From positions 62,001 to 126,000 of the forward strand of contig CBFHKZ010000001.1 of the NCBI GenBank assembly GCA_965656545.1: DNA of 64,000 nucleotides, in the 5' to 3' direction. The translations under genes were made by a program, and so were the position numbers. The notes below the pieces were generated by a model. That model did not search any database and was not told where the DNA came from. It worked only from the letters and a program-made list of their open reading frames with translations. Shown one piece after another: positions 53,069 to 62,182 of the stretch (the first letter of the stretch is position 1; each line of letters opens with the position of its first letter). Source of the stretch: UBA7446 sp965656545 (GTDB lineage Bacteria; Bacteroidota; Bacteroidia; Flavobacteriales; Flavobacteriaceae).

Positions 53069-53692
53069 ATGGCAAAAAGATCTGCACCCGAAGTGAATGC
53101 AGGGTCCATGGCCGATATCGCATTCTTGCTACTGATTTTCTTTTTGGTAACGACTACGATTGAAACAGATTCTGGTTTGAACCGTAAGTTGCCACCAATG
53201 GAAGACGTTGTTGATCCACCTATTATCAAAGAACGTAACATATTTACGGTAGTGGTAAACAAAAACAACGACCTGCTTGTTGAAGAAAAGCCTTTGGAGA
53301 TTAGCGAGTTGCGTGAAGCTGCCGTAGCCTTCTTAGATAATGGCGGTGGTAAAGGCGAAGATGCCTGTAATTATTGTCAAGGCGCTCGTGATAAAGATTC
53401 ATCTGACAATCCCGACAAAGCCGTGATTTCATTGAAAAACGACCGTGAAACAGACTATAAGGTATACATCGCAGTTCAAAACGAACTTGTTGCTGCCTAT
53501 AATGAGCTCCGTAATCGAGAATTTGCAAGATTATATCCCAATTTGGGATTGAGTTTTGTAGATGCGGATCGCAGGTATTCTGACCCGAGAACCTCGACTT
53601 CTGAAAAAGAAGCACTTAAGCCCAAGTTGGCTGAAGTAAAAGTCCTTTTCCCTCAGAAGCTATCTGAAGCTGAACCCTCTAAAACAAATTAA
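53069..53692 (+). CDS. exbD: ExbD-type biopolymer transport protein, Cys-containing
   Basis: A 207-residue ExbD. The helix (about 15-32) holds the essential Asp in MADIAFLLLIFFLVTT. The periplasmic part is longer than in usual ExbD (about 140 residues) and contains the insertion ACNYCQGARDK with Cys-x2-Cys, followed by a second insertion near ARLYPNLGLSF. The Cys pair may form a disulfide or bind metal. It is one base away from the next exbD. Confidence 0.9.
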   Translation: MAKRSAPEVNAGSMADIAFLLLIFFLVTTTIETDSGLNRKLPPMEDVVDPPIIKERNIFTVVVNKNNDLLVEEKPLEISELREAAVAFLDNGGGKGEDACNYCQGARDKDSSDNPDKAVISLKNDRETDYKVYIAVQNELVAAYNELRNREFARLYPNLGLSFVDADRRYSDPRTSTSEKEALKPKLAEVKVLFPQKLSEAEPSKTN

Positions 53693-53693
53693 T

Positions 53694-54176
53694 ATGTCTA
53701 AGTTCAAAAAGAAAAAAGGCGGTGAGTTACCTGCAATTTCTACAGCATCTTTGCCAGATATTGTTTTTATGCTGTTGTTCTTTTTTATGGTTGCTACCGT
53801 GATGCGCGACAGTACGCTAATGGTTGCCAATACGCTTCCAGCAGCAGACCAAGTGCAAAAGCTAGATAAGAAAGATCGTGTAATGTATATCTATGCTGGA
53901 AAGCCTAGTGATCGTTATCAAGATAAATTTGGTACTCAACCCAAAATTCAGTTAAACGATAAGTTTGCCACTGTAGCAGATGTGGGTGCATTTATTCTTG
54001 CTGAGCGCGCTTCAAAACGCCAAGAGCTTCAGAATGTACTTACCACTGCGCTAAAAGTAGATGGCGAAACCAATATGGGTCTGATTACAGACATCAAACA
54101 AGAACTCAGAAAGGTTAACGCATTAAAGATAAATTACACCACGCGTAATGGTGATTATATGCAAAACCTAAAGTAG
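53694..54176 (+). CDS. exbD: ExbD-type biopolymer transport protein, second
   Basis: A 160-residue ExbD with Asp in the helix (SLPDIVFMLLFFFMVATV, about 19-36) and a periplasmic domain without Cys. Two unlike ExbD proteins in one operon suggest a hetero-oligomer in the ExbB ring, as reported for several Bacteroidetes. It is followed by a strong terminator. Confidence 0.92.
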   Translation: MSKFKKKKGGELPAISTASLPDIVFMLLFFFMVATVMRDSTLMVANTLPAADQVQKLDKKDRVMYIYAGKPSDRYQDKFGTQPKIQLNDKFATVADVGAFILAERASKRQELQNVLTTALKVDGETNMGLITDIKQELRKVNALKINYTTRNGDYMQNLK

Positions 54177-54197
54177 TCTTAACATTTTCAAACAAAG

Positions 54198-54242
54198 CAC
54201 CCTTCGGTTCGCAATATTGTTGCGTGAAGGGTGTTTTTTTTT
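54198..54242 (+). terminator. Terminator of the exb operon
   Basis: The stem CACCCTTC / GAAGGGTG encloses a second stem CGCAA / TTGCG, and is followed by nine or more T. Confidence 0.9.
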
Positions 54243-54258
54243 GGTTTATATTTAAGGA

Positions 54259-54915
54259 ATGAAACACATTTACTGTATATTGTTTCTGACGGTTGTTGGT
54301 CCGCTATTTGCACAGGAAGAAGCCCCTACATTTAGAGAAGACCAGCTTTATTTGAGTATTGCCTATCCTTACTTTTCAGACGTGCCAAGCACCCTTATTC
54401 AAAACAAGCTTTCTTATGCTTTTTCTGCTGGGTTTATACGCGATATGCCCATAAACAAGCAACGCACTTTGGCAGTTGGCATTGGTTTGGGATATGACCA
54501 AGCCACCATATATAACAACACCTTGTTTACGTATGCTGGAAATACTATCAGTGCAACGGTAATTGAAGGCGGGTATCAACAAAACTATTTGCGTATGCAG
54601 TCATTGGCTGTGCCTTTGGAATTGCGTTGGCGCAATGCTACAGAAACCAAACATGCTTTTTGGCGCATACATACAGGTGTAAGCGTTCACTTTCCAATGC
54701 AGTTTAAATCATATAACCAAACACCAACGGGACAGATTAATACAACCAAGCTTCCCTCAAAAGGAACGATTTTACGTTGGAATGTACATTTTGGCTTCAA
54801 CACCTGGAATATCAGTATCGCACACGACATGCAGCCTTGGGCTACTTTTGGGGCTTTAAACAAGGAATATGATATGAAATTCACAAAGATCGGTTTGATT
54901 TTTTACATTTTATGA
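54259..54915 (+). CDS. Outer-membrane beta-barrel protein, PorT-like
   Basis: A 218-residue protein with a signal peptide (MKHIYCILFLTVVGPLFAQ) and a pattern of alternating strands (YLSIAYPYF, LRMQSLAVPLELRW, WNVHFGFNTWNISI) ending in an aromatic strand LIFYIL. This fits a small eight-stranded barrel of the PorT/OmpA-like type. A near -7 element (TATATTTA, one mismatch) lies four bases before ATG. Specific function unknown. Confidence 0.75.
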   Translation: MKHIYCILFLTVVGPLFAQEEAPTFREDQLYLSIAYPYFSDVPSTLIQNKLSYAFSAGFIRDMPINKQRTLAVGIGLGYDQATIYNNTLFTYAGNTISATVIEGGYQQNYLRMQSLAVPLELRWRNATETKHAFWRIHTGVSVHFPMQFKSYNQTPTGQINTTKLPSKGTILRWNVHFGFNTWNISIAHDMQPWATFGALNKEYDMKFTKIGLIFYIL

Positions 54916-54964
54916 TTAAATAATCAGTCAAAATTTCTTTTTCAACAGGAATTAAAAAAAACGA

Positions 54965-54972
54965 TATCTTTG
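54965..54972 (+). promoter_or_regulatory. -7 element of the TonB-dependent receptor gene
   Basis: TATCTTTG, a perfect TAnnTTTG, 26 bases before ATG 54999. No TTG at -33. Confidence 0.5.
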
Positions 54973-54998
54973 CAACCATAACAATTAAAACTATAACT

Positions 54999-57884
54999 AT
55001 GAAATTTTTACTTCAAGTTATGCTGCTTTGTTTTTCAACAGCAGTTGTAGCCCAAACACAAATATCAGGTACAGTTGCCGACAACAATGGCCAGCCAGTT
55101 CCTGGAGCAAGTGTTGTCTTAGACAGTAATACCGGTACGGTAACTGACTTTGACGGTAATTTTACGTTAAATACTTCCCAAACACCTCCTTTCACCATTA
55201 CGGTGTCGAGTGTTGGTTTGGAAACAAAATCAGTAACAGTATCATCTGCTGCGCAAGCCTTGAGCATTACATTAGGAGATTCGACAACGCAATTAGATGA
55301 GATCGTTGTATCTGCATCACGTATTGCACAACGCCTTTTTGAATCACCTGTAACAGTAGAGAAATTTAGCTTAAGAGAAATTCAAGCTACGCCTTCTGCA
55401 GATTACTTTAACGGTTTGGCTAACCTTAAATCGGTTAATGTATTAGAAGCAGGTCTTGTTTTTAGTCAAATAAGCCTTAGAGGTTTTACAGACATCTACA
55501 ATGAAGGTCTTGTAACCTTAGTTGACGGGATGAACAACCAAGCGCCTGTATTTGGATTTGGTGTAGGTAACTTAATTGGACTACACGATATCGATGTGCA
55601 AAGTGTTGAGATTCTTCCTGGCGCTGCTTCTGCTCTTTATGGTGCTGATGCATACAAAGGAATTGTGTTTATCAACAGTAAAAATCCATTCGATCACGAA
55701 GGTGTTGATATTTCATACCGAAGAGGTCAGACAGAACAAGATGCTGCTGGTATCAATATGTTTGAAGATTTTGCTATCCGTATGGGCGGTAAGATTAACG
55801 ATAAACTAGCGATTAAAGCTACAGTATCTCACAAATGGGGTACAGAATGGGCAGCTGAAGATTACAGACATACCTCTAACAGAAACATTATTGAAGGATA
55901 CAGCACAAACAATCCAGATTATAATGCAGTAAACGTTGAAGGTGAGCAACCTTTTACCTCTCCTATAATATTTGGCGCTATTGCCTCGCAAGCTCCTGCT
56001 GCTCTAGCACCAGGACTTTTACAGCTTTCAGCTATAGCACCTAATTATTTTGATACAGTTTATTCAACGGGTTATAAGCTGGTTGATCTTATGGGTAACG
56101 ATACCTACAATACCAAAGGAAACTTTGCCATTAACTATCGTCCAAACAGCAAAACCGAAATAAGTGTACAGTCTTTAATCGGTACAGGTAAAGCACCATT
56201 ATATACAGGTGCAACGGTATACAACCTCGATAAAGTTCTTGTGCAACAACACAAGCTTGAACTTAAGAGTGGTGGTTTAAAAGCCAAATTCTTCTATACA
56301 CATGAAGATGCTGGAAATACCTCAATTACAGGGTATGACGCTGTTAATTTAGCTAATGCACAACCAGGCGGTCTTCAAGCCGGATGGGGTGGCGCATATA
56401 TCAATACTTACCTAGGAGGTATTGCTATGTCACAAGGAATTCCTTTAAACATGGCATTGTTAGGTGTGTTAGGTGGTATTCAAACACATATTCAAACTGC
56501 TTATGGACAAGTACTAGCTGGTGCAAGACCTGCTAGCGACCTTGCTACATTGAGTATTAACGATCTTTACGGCGACACTACACCATTCCACGTGGCTGCA
56601 AGAGCTGCTGCAAATGCAAATATGCTTATGCCAGGTACTGAAGCCTTCAATCAAGCACTTGCTTCTTCAAGAAGTAATGCAATTGAAATTGGTAGGGGAT
56701 CAATCGTTCAAGACCTTTCTAAAATCTTCAACTACGAAGTAGATTATGACTTTGGAGAAAAACTTGAATTTGGAAACCTTATTGTCGGAGCTAGTTATAG
56801 AAACTATGAGCTTGCAACTGGCGGTACGCTGTACACAGATTACGATGCACCAATTGAGTACAATGAGTATGGTGCTTATGCACAGCTTAAGAAAACCATG
56901 ATGGACGATAAGTTAACGGTTACCGCATCTGCTCGTTATGACAAGCAAAGCGTGTTAGAAAGTGGCAACTTTACGCCTAGATTAGGTTTCTTGTTTAACC
57001 TTTCTGAAAACCAAAACATCAGACTTACAGCGCAAACAGGATTTAGAAACCCAACAAATCAGGATAAGTTTATTGGACTAAACCAAAGATCATTCTTTAT
57101 TCTTGGTAATGAAAGAGGGAGTATTGATAGGTTTGATACTGGCTTAGTACAATTAGCTAACGGATCAATAGGAAGCTTTACAGGGAATTATGTAATGAAC
57201 AACTCTGTTAACCAGTTGGACAATTCTGCTGCAGACTTAAATTTTGCAAAACCCGAAACGGTTTCTACGGTTGAATTAGGATACCGTTACAACTCTTCAG
57301 GATTTACGTTTGACATCAGTGGGTATTACAATGCATACAAAGATAAAATCGCAGGTGTATATGTTTACACACCTTTAGTTGATGCTACATACACTACTGC
57401 TGCAGCTGCTATGGCAGGCGGGAATTTCTTTGAATTCCAAGTAGATTCTAATATCGACAATGATTTCTCTGCTTACGGTCTAAGTTTTGAAGCGATTAAG
57501 ACGCTAACGCCTTCATTGACTGCTAACCTTATCTATGAATACAACGATCTAGACTATACGCCAGACCCAGTTGTTGAGGTTAATATGTCTTGGAACACGC
57601 CCGAGCACCGTGTCAAAGCTGGTTTAAATTATCAAGTAGACGATATCATTAACGTAAGTGCTAACGGAAGATACAACTCGGAATATTATTACGAGTCTTC
57701 TTTCTTTAACACAGATGTTCCTGAGAATGTTGTTTTAGACGCAAAATTGTCTATTGCACTGAAAAATGTAAATTCAATTCTTGAAATTGGTGGTAACAAC
57801 ATCGGTGGTGAAAATTACATCGCAATTCCAGGATCTGGTCTTGTTGGAACAACGTATTACGCTGCACTCAAAATGAGTTTATAG
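54999..57884 (+). CDS. TonB-dependent receptor with carboxypeptidase-regulatory-like domain
   Basis: A 961-residue outer-membrane receptor. Signal peptide (1-18), then a CarboxypepD_reg-like domain (QISGTVADNNGQPVPGASVV ... LSITL), a TonB box (QLDEIVVSA), plug (from about residue 118) and a 22-strand barrel ending AALKMSL. The N-terminal domain is typical of SusC-type and signalling receptors, but no SusD gene is adjacent, so polysaccharide uptake is not implied. The substrate is unknown. It lies downstream of the Exb operon and has its own promoter and terminator. Confidence 0.92.
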   Translation: MKFLLQVMLLCFSTAVVAQTQISGTVADNNGQPVPGASVVLDSNTGTVTDFDGNFTLNTSQTPPFTITVSSVGLETKSVTVSSAAQALSITLGDSTTQLDEIVVSASRIAQRLFESPVTVEKFSLREIQATPSADYFNGLANLKSVNVLEAGLVFSQISLRGFTDIYNEGLVTLVDGMNNQAPVFGFGVGNLIGLHDIDVQSVEILPGAASALYGADAYKGIVFINSKNPFDHEGVDISYRRGQTEQDAAGINMFEDFAIRMGGKINDKLAIKATVSHKWGTEWAAEDYRHTSNRNIIEGYSTNNPDYNAVNVEGEQPFTSPIIFGAIASQAPAALAPGLLQLSAIAPNYFDTVYSTGYKLVDLMGNDTYNTKGNFAINYRPNSKTEISVQSLIGTGKAPLYTGATVYNLDKVLVQQHKLELKSGGLKAKFFYTHEDAGNTSITGYDAVNLANAQPGGLQAGWGGAYINTYLGGIAMSQGIPLNMALLGVLGGIQTHIQTAYGQVLAGARPASDLATLSINDLYGDTTPFHVAARAAANANMLMPGTEAFNQALASSRSNAIEIGRGSIVQDLSKIFNYEVDYDFGEKLEFGNLIVGASYRNYELATGGTLYTDYDAPIEYNEYGAYAQLKKTMMDDKLTVTASARYDKQSVLESGNFTPRLGFLFNLSENQNIRLTAQTGFRNPTNQDKFIGLNQRSFFILGNERGSIDRFDTGLVQLANGSIGSFTGNYVMNNSVNQLDNSAADLNFAKPETVSTVELGYRYNSSGFTFDISGYYNAYKDKIAGVYVYTPLVDATYTTAAAAMAGGNFFEFQVDSNIDNDFSAYGLSFEAIKTLTPSLTANLIYEYNDLDYTPDPVVEVNMSWNTPEHRVKAGLNYQVDDIINVSANGRYNSEYYYESSFFNTDVPENVVLDAKLSIALKNVNSILEIGGNNIGGENYIAIPGSGLVGTTYYAALKMSL

Positions 57885-57905
57885 TGTAAATAAATTGATT
57901 AATTG

Positions 57906-57934
57906 AAAAGAGCCCAATTGGGCTCTTTTTTTTT
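57906..57934 (+). terminator. Terminator of the receptor gene
   Basis: A perfect 24-base palindrome (AAAAGAGCCC arms around AATT) with T-run after. Confidence 0.9.
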
Positions 57935-57968
57935 GCCCATACCGCTCAATAAAACATATATTTTCTAC

Positions 57969-57976
57969 TATATTTG
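57969..57976 (+). promoter_or_regulatory. -7 element of atpD
   Basis: TATATTTG (perfect TAnnTTTG), about 53 bases before the atpD ATG. No TTG at -33. Confidence 0.5.
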
Positions 57977-58029
57977 CACTCAAATTTATGGGTTATTGAT
58001 GCCTATTTAAAAAAAACAATTCTTCAACT

Positions 58030-59547
58030 ATGTCACAGAGCACAGGCAATGTTTCCCAAGTCATCGGACCAGTAGTAGACGTATCTTTTGATACAGCAAA
58101 CACAACACTTCCTAACATTTACGATTCGTTAGAAATCCAAAAAGCAGACGGCTCATTGCTTGTCTTAGAAGTGCAATCCCACATTGGCGAGGATCAAGTT
58201 CGCGCCATTTCAATGGACTCAACAGATGGACTTGCGCGTGGCGCAAAAGTTGTTGCTACAGGAAACCCCATCCAAATGCCTATCGGCGAGGATGTATACG
58301 GACGCCTTTTCAACGTAATTGGCGATGCAATTGACGGTATTGGCGATTTACCCAAAACAGGCAAAGATGGCCTTCCTATTCACCGTGAGGCACCTGCCTT
58401 TGATCAACTTTCTACCTCAGCAGAGGTTTTGTTTACGGGAATTAAAGTAATTGACCTTATTGAGCCTTATGCAAAAGGAGGTAAAATTGGACTATTTGGT
58501 GGAGCAGGTGTTGGTAAAACCGTACTTATCCAAGAATTGATTAACAATATTGCAAAAGGCCACGGTGGACTATCCGTGTTTGCAGGAGTAGGTGAGCGTA
58601 CCCGTGAAGGAAACGATTTGCTACGTGAAATGTTGGAGTCTGGTATTATCAAATACGGCGACGAATTCATGGAATCTATGGAAGCAGGTGGATGGGACTT
58701 GTCTAAAATTGACAAGGAAGCCATGAAAGAATCTAAAGCAACTTTTGTCTTTGGACAAATGAACGAACCTCCAGGAGCTCGTGCTCGTGTAGCACTTTCT
58801 GGCCTTACGGTAGCGGAATATTTCCGTGACGGTGCAGGTTCTGACCAAGGAAAAGACGTACTTTTCTTTGTCGATAACATTTTCCGATTTACGCAAGCAG
58901 GTTCAGAGGTTTCTGCCCTACTTGGACGTATGCCTTCTGCAGTAGGATATCAGCCTACGCTAGCAACTGAAATGGGTGCCATGCAAGAACGTATTACTTC
59001 TACCAAAAAGGGTTCGATTACTTCTGTACAAGCGGTATACGTACCTGCGGATGACCTTACGGATCCCGCACCAGCAACAACCTTTGCACACTTAGATGCA
59101 ACAACCGTATTGTCACGTAAAATTGCAGAGCTAGGAATTTATCCAGCGGTAGACCCATTAGACTCTACTTCTCGAATCCTAACTGCTGAAATTCTAGGAG
59201 ATGAGCACTATAACTGTGCCCAACGTGTGAAGGAGCTTTTACAGCGTTACAAAGAATTACAAGATATTATTGCCATTCTAGGTATGGAAGAGCTTTCGGA
59301 AGAAGATAAGTTAGCCGTATCAAGAGCAAGACGTGTACAACGTTTCCTATCACAGCCTTTCCACGTGGCAGAGCAGTTTACGGGTATCCCTGGGGTATTG
59401 GTAGACATCAAAGACACCATCAAAGGATTTAACATGATTATGGACGGTGAGTTAGACCACCTGCCAGAAGCAGCGTTTAACCTAAAAGGTACGATTGAGG
59501 AAGCCATTGAGGCGGGTGAAAAAATGCTCGCTGAAGCCAACGCATAA
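58030..59547 (+). CDS. atpD: F1 ATP synthase beta subunit
   Basis: Catalytic subunit of the F1Fo ATP synthase. The 505-residue protein has Walker A GGAGVGKT at 157-164, the GERTREGNDL motif, the Walker B region (DVLFFVDNIFRFTQ) and the DELSEEDKLAV-like DELS sequence (here EELSEEDKLAV). In Bacteroidetes atpD and atpC are often apart from the rest of the atp operon, as here. A promoter lies 53 bases upstream. Confidence 0.97.
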   Translation: MSQSTGNVSQVIGPVVDVSFDTANTTLPNIYDSLEIQKADGSLLVLEVQSHIGEDQVRAISMDSTDGLARGAKVVATGNPIQMPIGEDVYGRLFNVIGDAIDGIGDLPKTGKDGLPIHREAPAFDQLSTSAEVLFTGIKVIDLIEPYAKGGKIGLFGGAGVGKTVLIQELINNIAKGHGGLSVFAGVGERTREGNDLLREMLESGIIKYGDEFMESMEAGGWDLSKIDKEAMKESKATFVFGQMNEPPGARARVALSGLTVAEYFRDGAGSDQGKDVLFFVDNIFRFTQAGSEVSALLGRMPSAVGYQPTLATEMGAMQERITSTKKGSITSVQAVYVPADDLTDPAPATTFAHLDATTVLSRKIAELGIYPAVDPLDSTSRILTAEILGDEHYNCAQRVKELLQRYKELQDIIAILGMEELSEEDKLAVSRARRVQRFLSQPFHVAEQFTGIPGVLVDIKDTIKGFNMIMDGELDHLPEAAFNLKGTIEEAIEAGEKMLAEANA

Positions 59548-59555
59548 CAACAGCT

Positions 59556-59834
59556 ATGTATTTAGAAATTGTTAGTCCAGAAGCCACATTATTCCAGGGA
59601 GAGGTAAACGCTGTTTCCGTCCCTGGCGTTCAAGGGTCTTTCCAAGTATTAAACAACCACGCTGCCATTGTTTCTTCCCTTGCCGTAGGCGAGGCTAAAA
59701 TTGAAGGAAGTATAGATGTGGCAGATGCATTCAAATCCCTTTTTACAAAAAGAGGGAACGACACCATTGTTTCCCTTTCCAATGGTGGCACATTCGAAAT
59801 GAATAACAACAAGGCCATTTTGTTTGTGGATTGA
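59556..59834 (+). CDS. atpC: F1 ATP synthase epsilon subunit, short form
   Basis: A 92-residue protein with the epsilon N-terminal beta-sandwich (MYLEIVSPEATLFQGEVNAVSVPGV split across the motif; QGSFQVLNNHA). It lacks the C-terminal helical hairpin that inhibits hydrolysis in longer epsilon subunits (about 135 residues), so the brake on ATP hydrolysis would be absent. This is common in Bacteroidetes. It lies 8 bases after atpD. Confidence 0.94.
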   Translation: MYLEIVSPEATLFQGEVNAVSVPGVQGSFQVLNNHAAIVSSLAVGEAKIEGSIDVADAFKSLFTKRGNDTIVSLSNGGTFEMNNNKAILFVD

Positions 59835-59880
59835 TTCGTAAGTTTTGGTTACGCGTCAACTAACTTTTTAAAACCAAACT

Positions 59881-61671
59881 ATGAATCGGTTCTTTTTTAG
59901 TGCTCTAGTAGCAACACTCGCAGTATTTTCATCTTTAGCTCAAACCCCACTAGACGAGGTAGTCGTTTCTTCGCCACGGCTAGATGTGTCTTTTTCAGAC
60001 GATTCAAAATCTGTTACCGTAATCACCGCCGAACAAATTGCTGATACACCGGTCTCTAACCTTGTGGACTTGCTTCGTTTTCAGGCAGGGATTGACATTC
60101 GCAGACAGGGTATCGAGGGTGCACAAGCCGATGTATACTTGCGTGGTGGTACTTTTGACCAAGTTTTATTGCTGATTGACGGCATTCGTGTTGACGATCC
60201 CCAAACAGGTCACCATACGCTTAACAGCGCACTGCCTTTGGAAGTAATCGAAAGAATTGAAATCGTCAAAGGACCCGCTGCCCGAATTTATGGACAGAAC
60301 GCACTAACGGGCGCCATTAATATTGTCACCAAAAAAGAAGGGAAAAAGGGCGCTACACTTATTGCCCGTCAAGGTAGTTTTCATACCACACACCTAGGCG
60401 CTACGGCACAAGACTATAACGATAATCAACAGCACGTTATTCACTTTTCTAGATTAAGCAGCGAAGGGTACCGTCACAATACCGATTTGGATAACCTCCA
60501 TTTTTTTACACATAGTGCTTTTGGCGCGTCTAAGAAATTGAAGCTCATGACCATGTTCAATGAACGTAAGTTTGGAGCCAATGGGTTTTATGGCTATGCT
60601 AGCTATAAAGACCAATATGAAGAAACGCAGAGCAGTTTAGTAGCTTTAACGACTTCTTTTGCTTCTGAAAAAGCCGTTTGGACTCCTAGAATTTTTTGGA
60701 AGCGTGGACAGGATGAATATATTTTAATTCGAGATAACCCCAGTGCATACCGCAACATGCACATCAACAATAAAATAGGGTTTTCTGTTGACACCAAACT
60801 AACACACAGTAACGGCAATCTAAGCGGGTTTGGTGCTGAATTATCAAGTGTTTCCATACAATCCAACAATCTTGGTGAGCACAGCCGCACCATTGCCCAT
60901 TTCTTTTTTGAGCATCGCATGAAGTGGAATAACATAAGTGTAACACCGGGCTTTGCATTAAGTCACTTTTCAGACGTAGACACTTTTTTCTATCCAGGGC
61001 TAGACCTTGGACTCAGGCTAAGCGAAAAGGCAAAACTTACGTTTAATACGGGTTATACCTATCGCGTTCCTACCTATACCGATTTGTATTATAATGGGCC
61101 AACTGCCTTGGGTAATGCAGATTTGAAACCAGAAAAAGCCTTAAGTCATGAATTGAGCTTTAGGTACAATACCCCTACTTGGGAGCTTGAGGCCGCTTTG
61201 TTTCAACGCAATAGTGAGAATTTGATTGATTACGTTGAGGTAACTGTTGGAGATTCACAGTGGTTGGCTTCCAACATACACGATGTTACCACAACAGGTG
61301 GTGAGCTTAACAGTTCCTATTATTACACCATTGGTGAGCAACGCCAAACCTTTATCGTTTCTTATGGCTATATCCATGACGATTATACCAAAACGGTCAA
61401 TTCACGTTATGCACTCAACTCGCTTAAGCATAATATTAATTTGCAGTTTCTAAACAAGCTATCGTCTAAAGTATCAACTTCGTTTTCCTACCGCTACGCT
61501 ACAAGGCCTTTAGGCGGGCATTTCAAAGTGCTTAACGCACAGTTGGAATATGTTATGGATAAACTTACGATTCAGTTGCAGGGACGTAATTTGTTTGATG
61601 CGGATTACTATGAGAATCTTATCCCAATGCCTGGCGCACACGGGATGGTTTCACTGCGTTACGCACTCTAG
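59881..61671 (+). CDS. BtuB-like TonB-dependent receptor
   Basis: A 596-residue receptor of the size and plug pattern of BtuB, the cobalamin receptor. Signal peptide (1-19), TonB box (PLDEVVVSS), plug with YLRGGTFDQVLLLIDGIRVDDPQ and GPAARIYGQNALTGAINIVTKK, then the barrel ending GAHGMVSLRYAL. Cobalamin as substrate is probable from size and plug, yet no cobalamin genes are adjacent. The two convergent stop codons share CTAG with recX. Confidence 0.85.
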   Translation: MNRFFFSALVATLAVFSSLAQTPLDEVVVSSPRLDVSFSDDSKSVTVITAEQIADTPVSNLVDLLRFQAGIDIRRQGIEGAQADVYLRGGTFDQVLLLIDGIRVDDPQTGHHTLNSALPLEVIERIEIVKGPAARIYGQNALTGAINIVTKKEGKKGATLIARQGSFHTTHLGATAQDYNDNQQHVIHFSRLSSEGYRHNTDLDNLHFFTHSAFGASKKLKLMTMFNERKFGANGFYGYASYKDQYEETQSSLVALTTSFASEKAVWTPRIFWKRGQDEYILIRDNPSAYRNMHINNKIGFSVDTKLTHSNGNLSGFGAELSSVSIQSNNLGEHSRTIAHFFFEHRMKWNNISVTPGFALSHFSDVDTFFYPGLDLGLRLSEKAKLTFNTGYTYRVPTYTDLYYNGPTALGNADLKPEKALSHELSFRYNTPTWELEAALFQRNSENLIDYVEVTVGDSQWLASNIHDVTTTGGELNSSYYYTIGEQRQTFIVSYGYIHDDYTKTVNSRYALNSLKHNINLQFLNKLSSKVSTSFSYRYATRPLGGHFKVLNAQLEYVMDKLTIQLQGRNLFDADYYENLIPMPGAHGMVSLRYAL

Positions 61672-62138
61672 TCACCACTGCTAAGTCGATTGATTTGCTG
61701 GTAGATTAAATCCGTTTCCCAACCACGATAGGCGAGGTATTGAAATAGTTTTTGTTTTTTGATTTGTGCTCCATACCCATCCAACTGCTGCCATCTTTTA
61801 TCGCTTAAGGCATGTAGTTTTTCAAGATAGGCACCTGCTTCAATAGTTTTTATGGCTTTATTGATGTCATAATCAGACACCCCTCTCATCTTAAGCTCTC
61901 TTTTAATACGCACTTTTCCCCAGTGCTTAATGGAGAATTTCCCACTGGTGAACTGTTGCGCAAAGCGGGTTTCATTTACGTAATTTTCAGAAACCAAGGT
62001 GCCAATAATTTGTTCGGCTGCTTGGGAAATCATTCCCATGGTACGCAGCTTATCTTTCACATCCTTATGGCAGCGCTCTTGGTAGGCGCAATAGTTACGT
62101 AGTTTGTCCAGTGCCTCGGCAACCGTATATGTTTTCAT
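61668..62138 (-). CDS. recX: RecX family regulatory protein
   Basis: A 156-residue protein with three-helix repeat units typical of RecX (ALDKLRNYCAYQERCHKDVKDKL, FAQQFTSGKFSIKHWGKVRIKREL, the central motif KRELKMRGVSDYDI). RecX inhibits RecA filament formation. The gene is convergent with the receptor gene and its TAG stop is the reverse of the receptor's TAG (61668-61671). A near -7 element (TATTTTAG, one mismatch) lies five bases before ATG. Confidence 0.92.
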   Translation of the reverse strand: MKTYTVAEALDKLRNYCAYQERCHKDVKDKLRTMGMISQAAEQIIGTLVSENYVNETRFAQQFTSGKFSIKHWGKVRIKRELKMRGVSDYDINKAIKTIEAGAYLEKLHALSDKRWQQLDGYGAQIKKQKLFQYLAYRGWETDLIYQQINRLSSGD

Positions 62139-62152
62139 ATTGGCTAAAATAA

Positions 62153-62178
62153 AAAAAGCGGCACTAAGGCCGCTTTTT
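62153..62178 (-). terminator. Terminator of rng
   Basis: The stem AAAAAGCGGC / GCCGCTTTTT has the loop ACTAAG. A T-rich tail follows on both strands, so it could act in both directions; it serves rng on the - strand and lies in the recX leader region. Confidence 0.9.
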
Positions 62179-62182
62179 GTTT

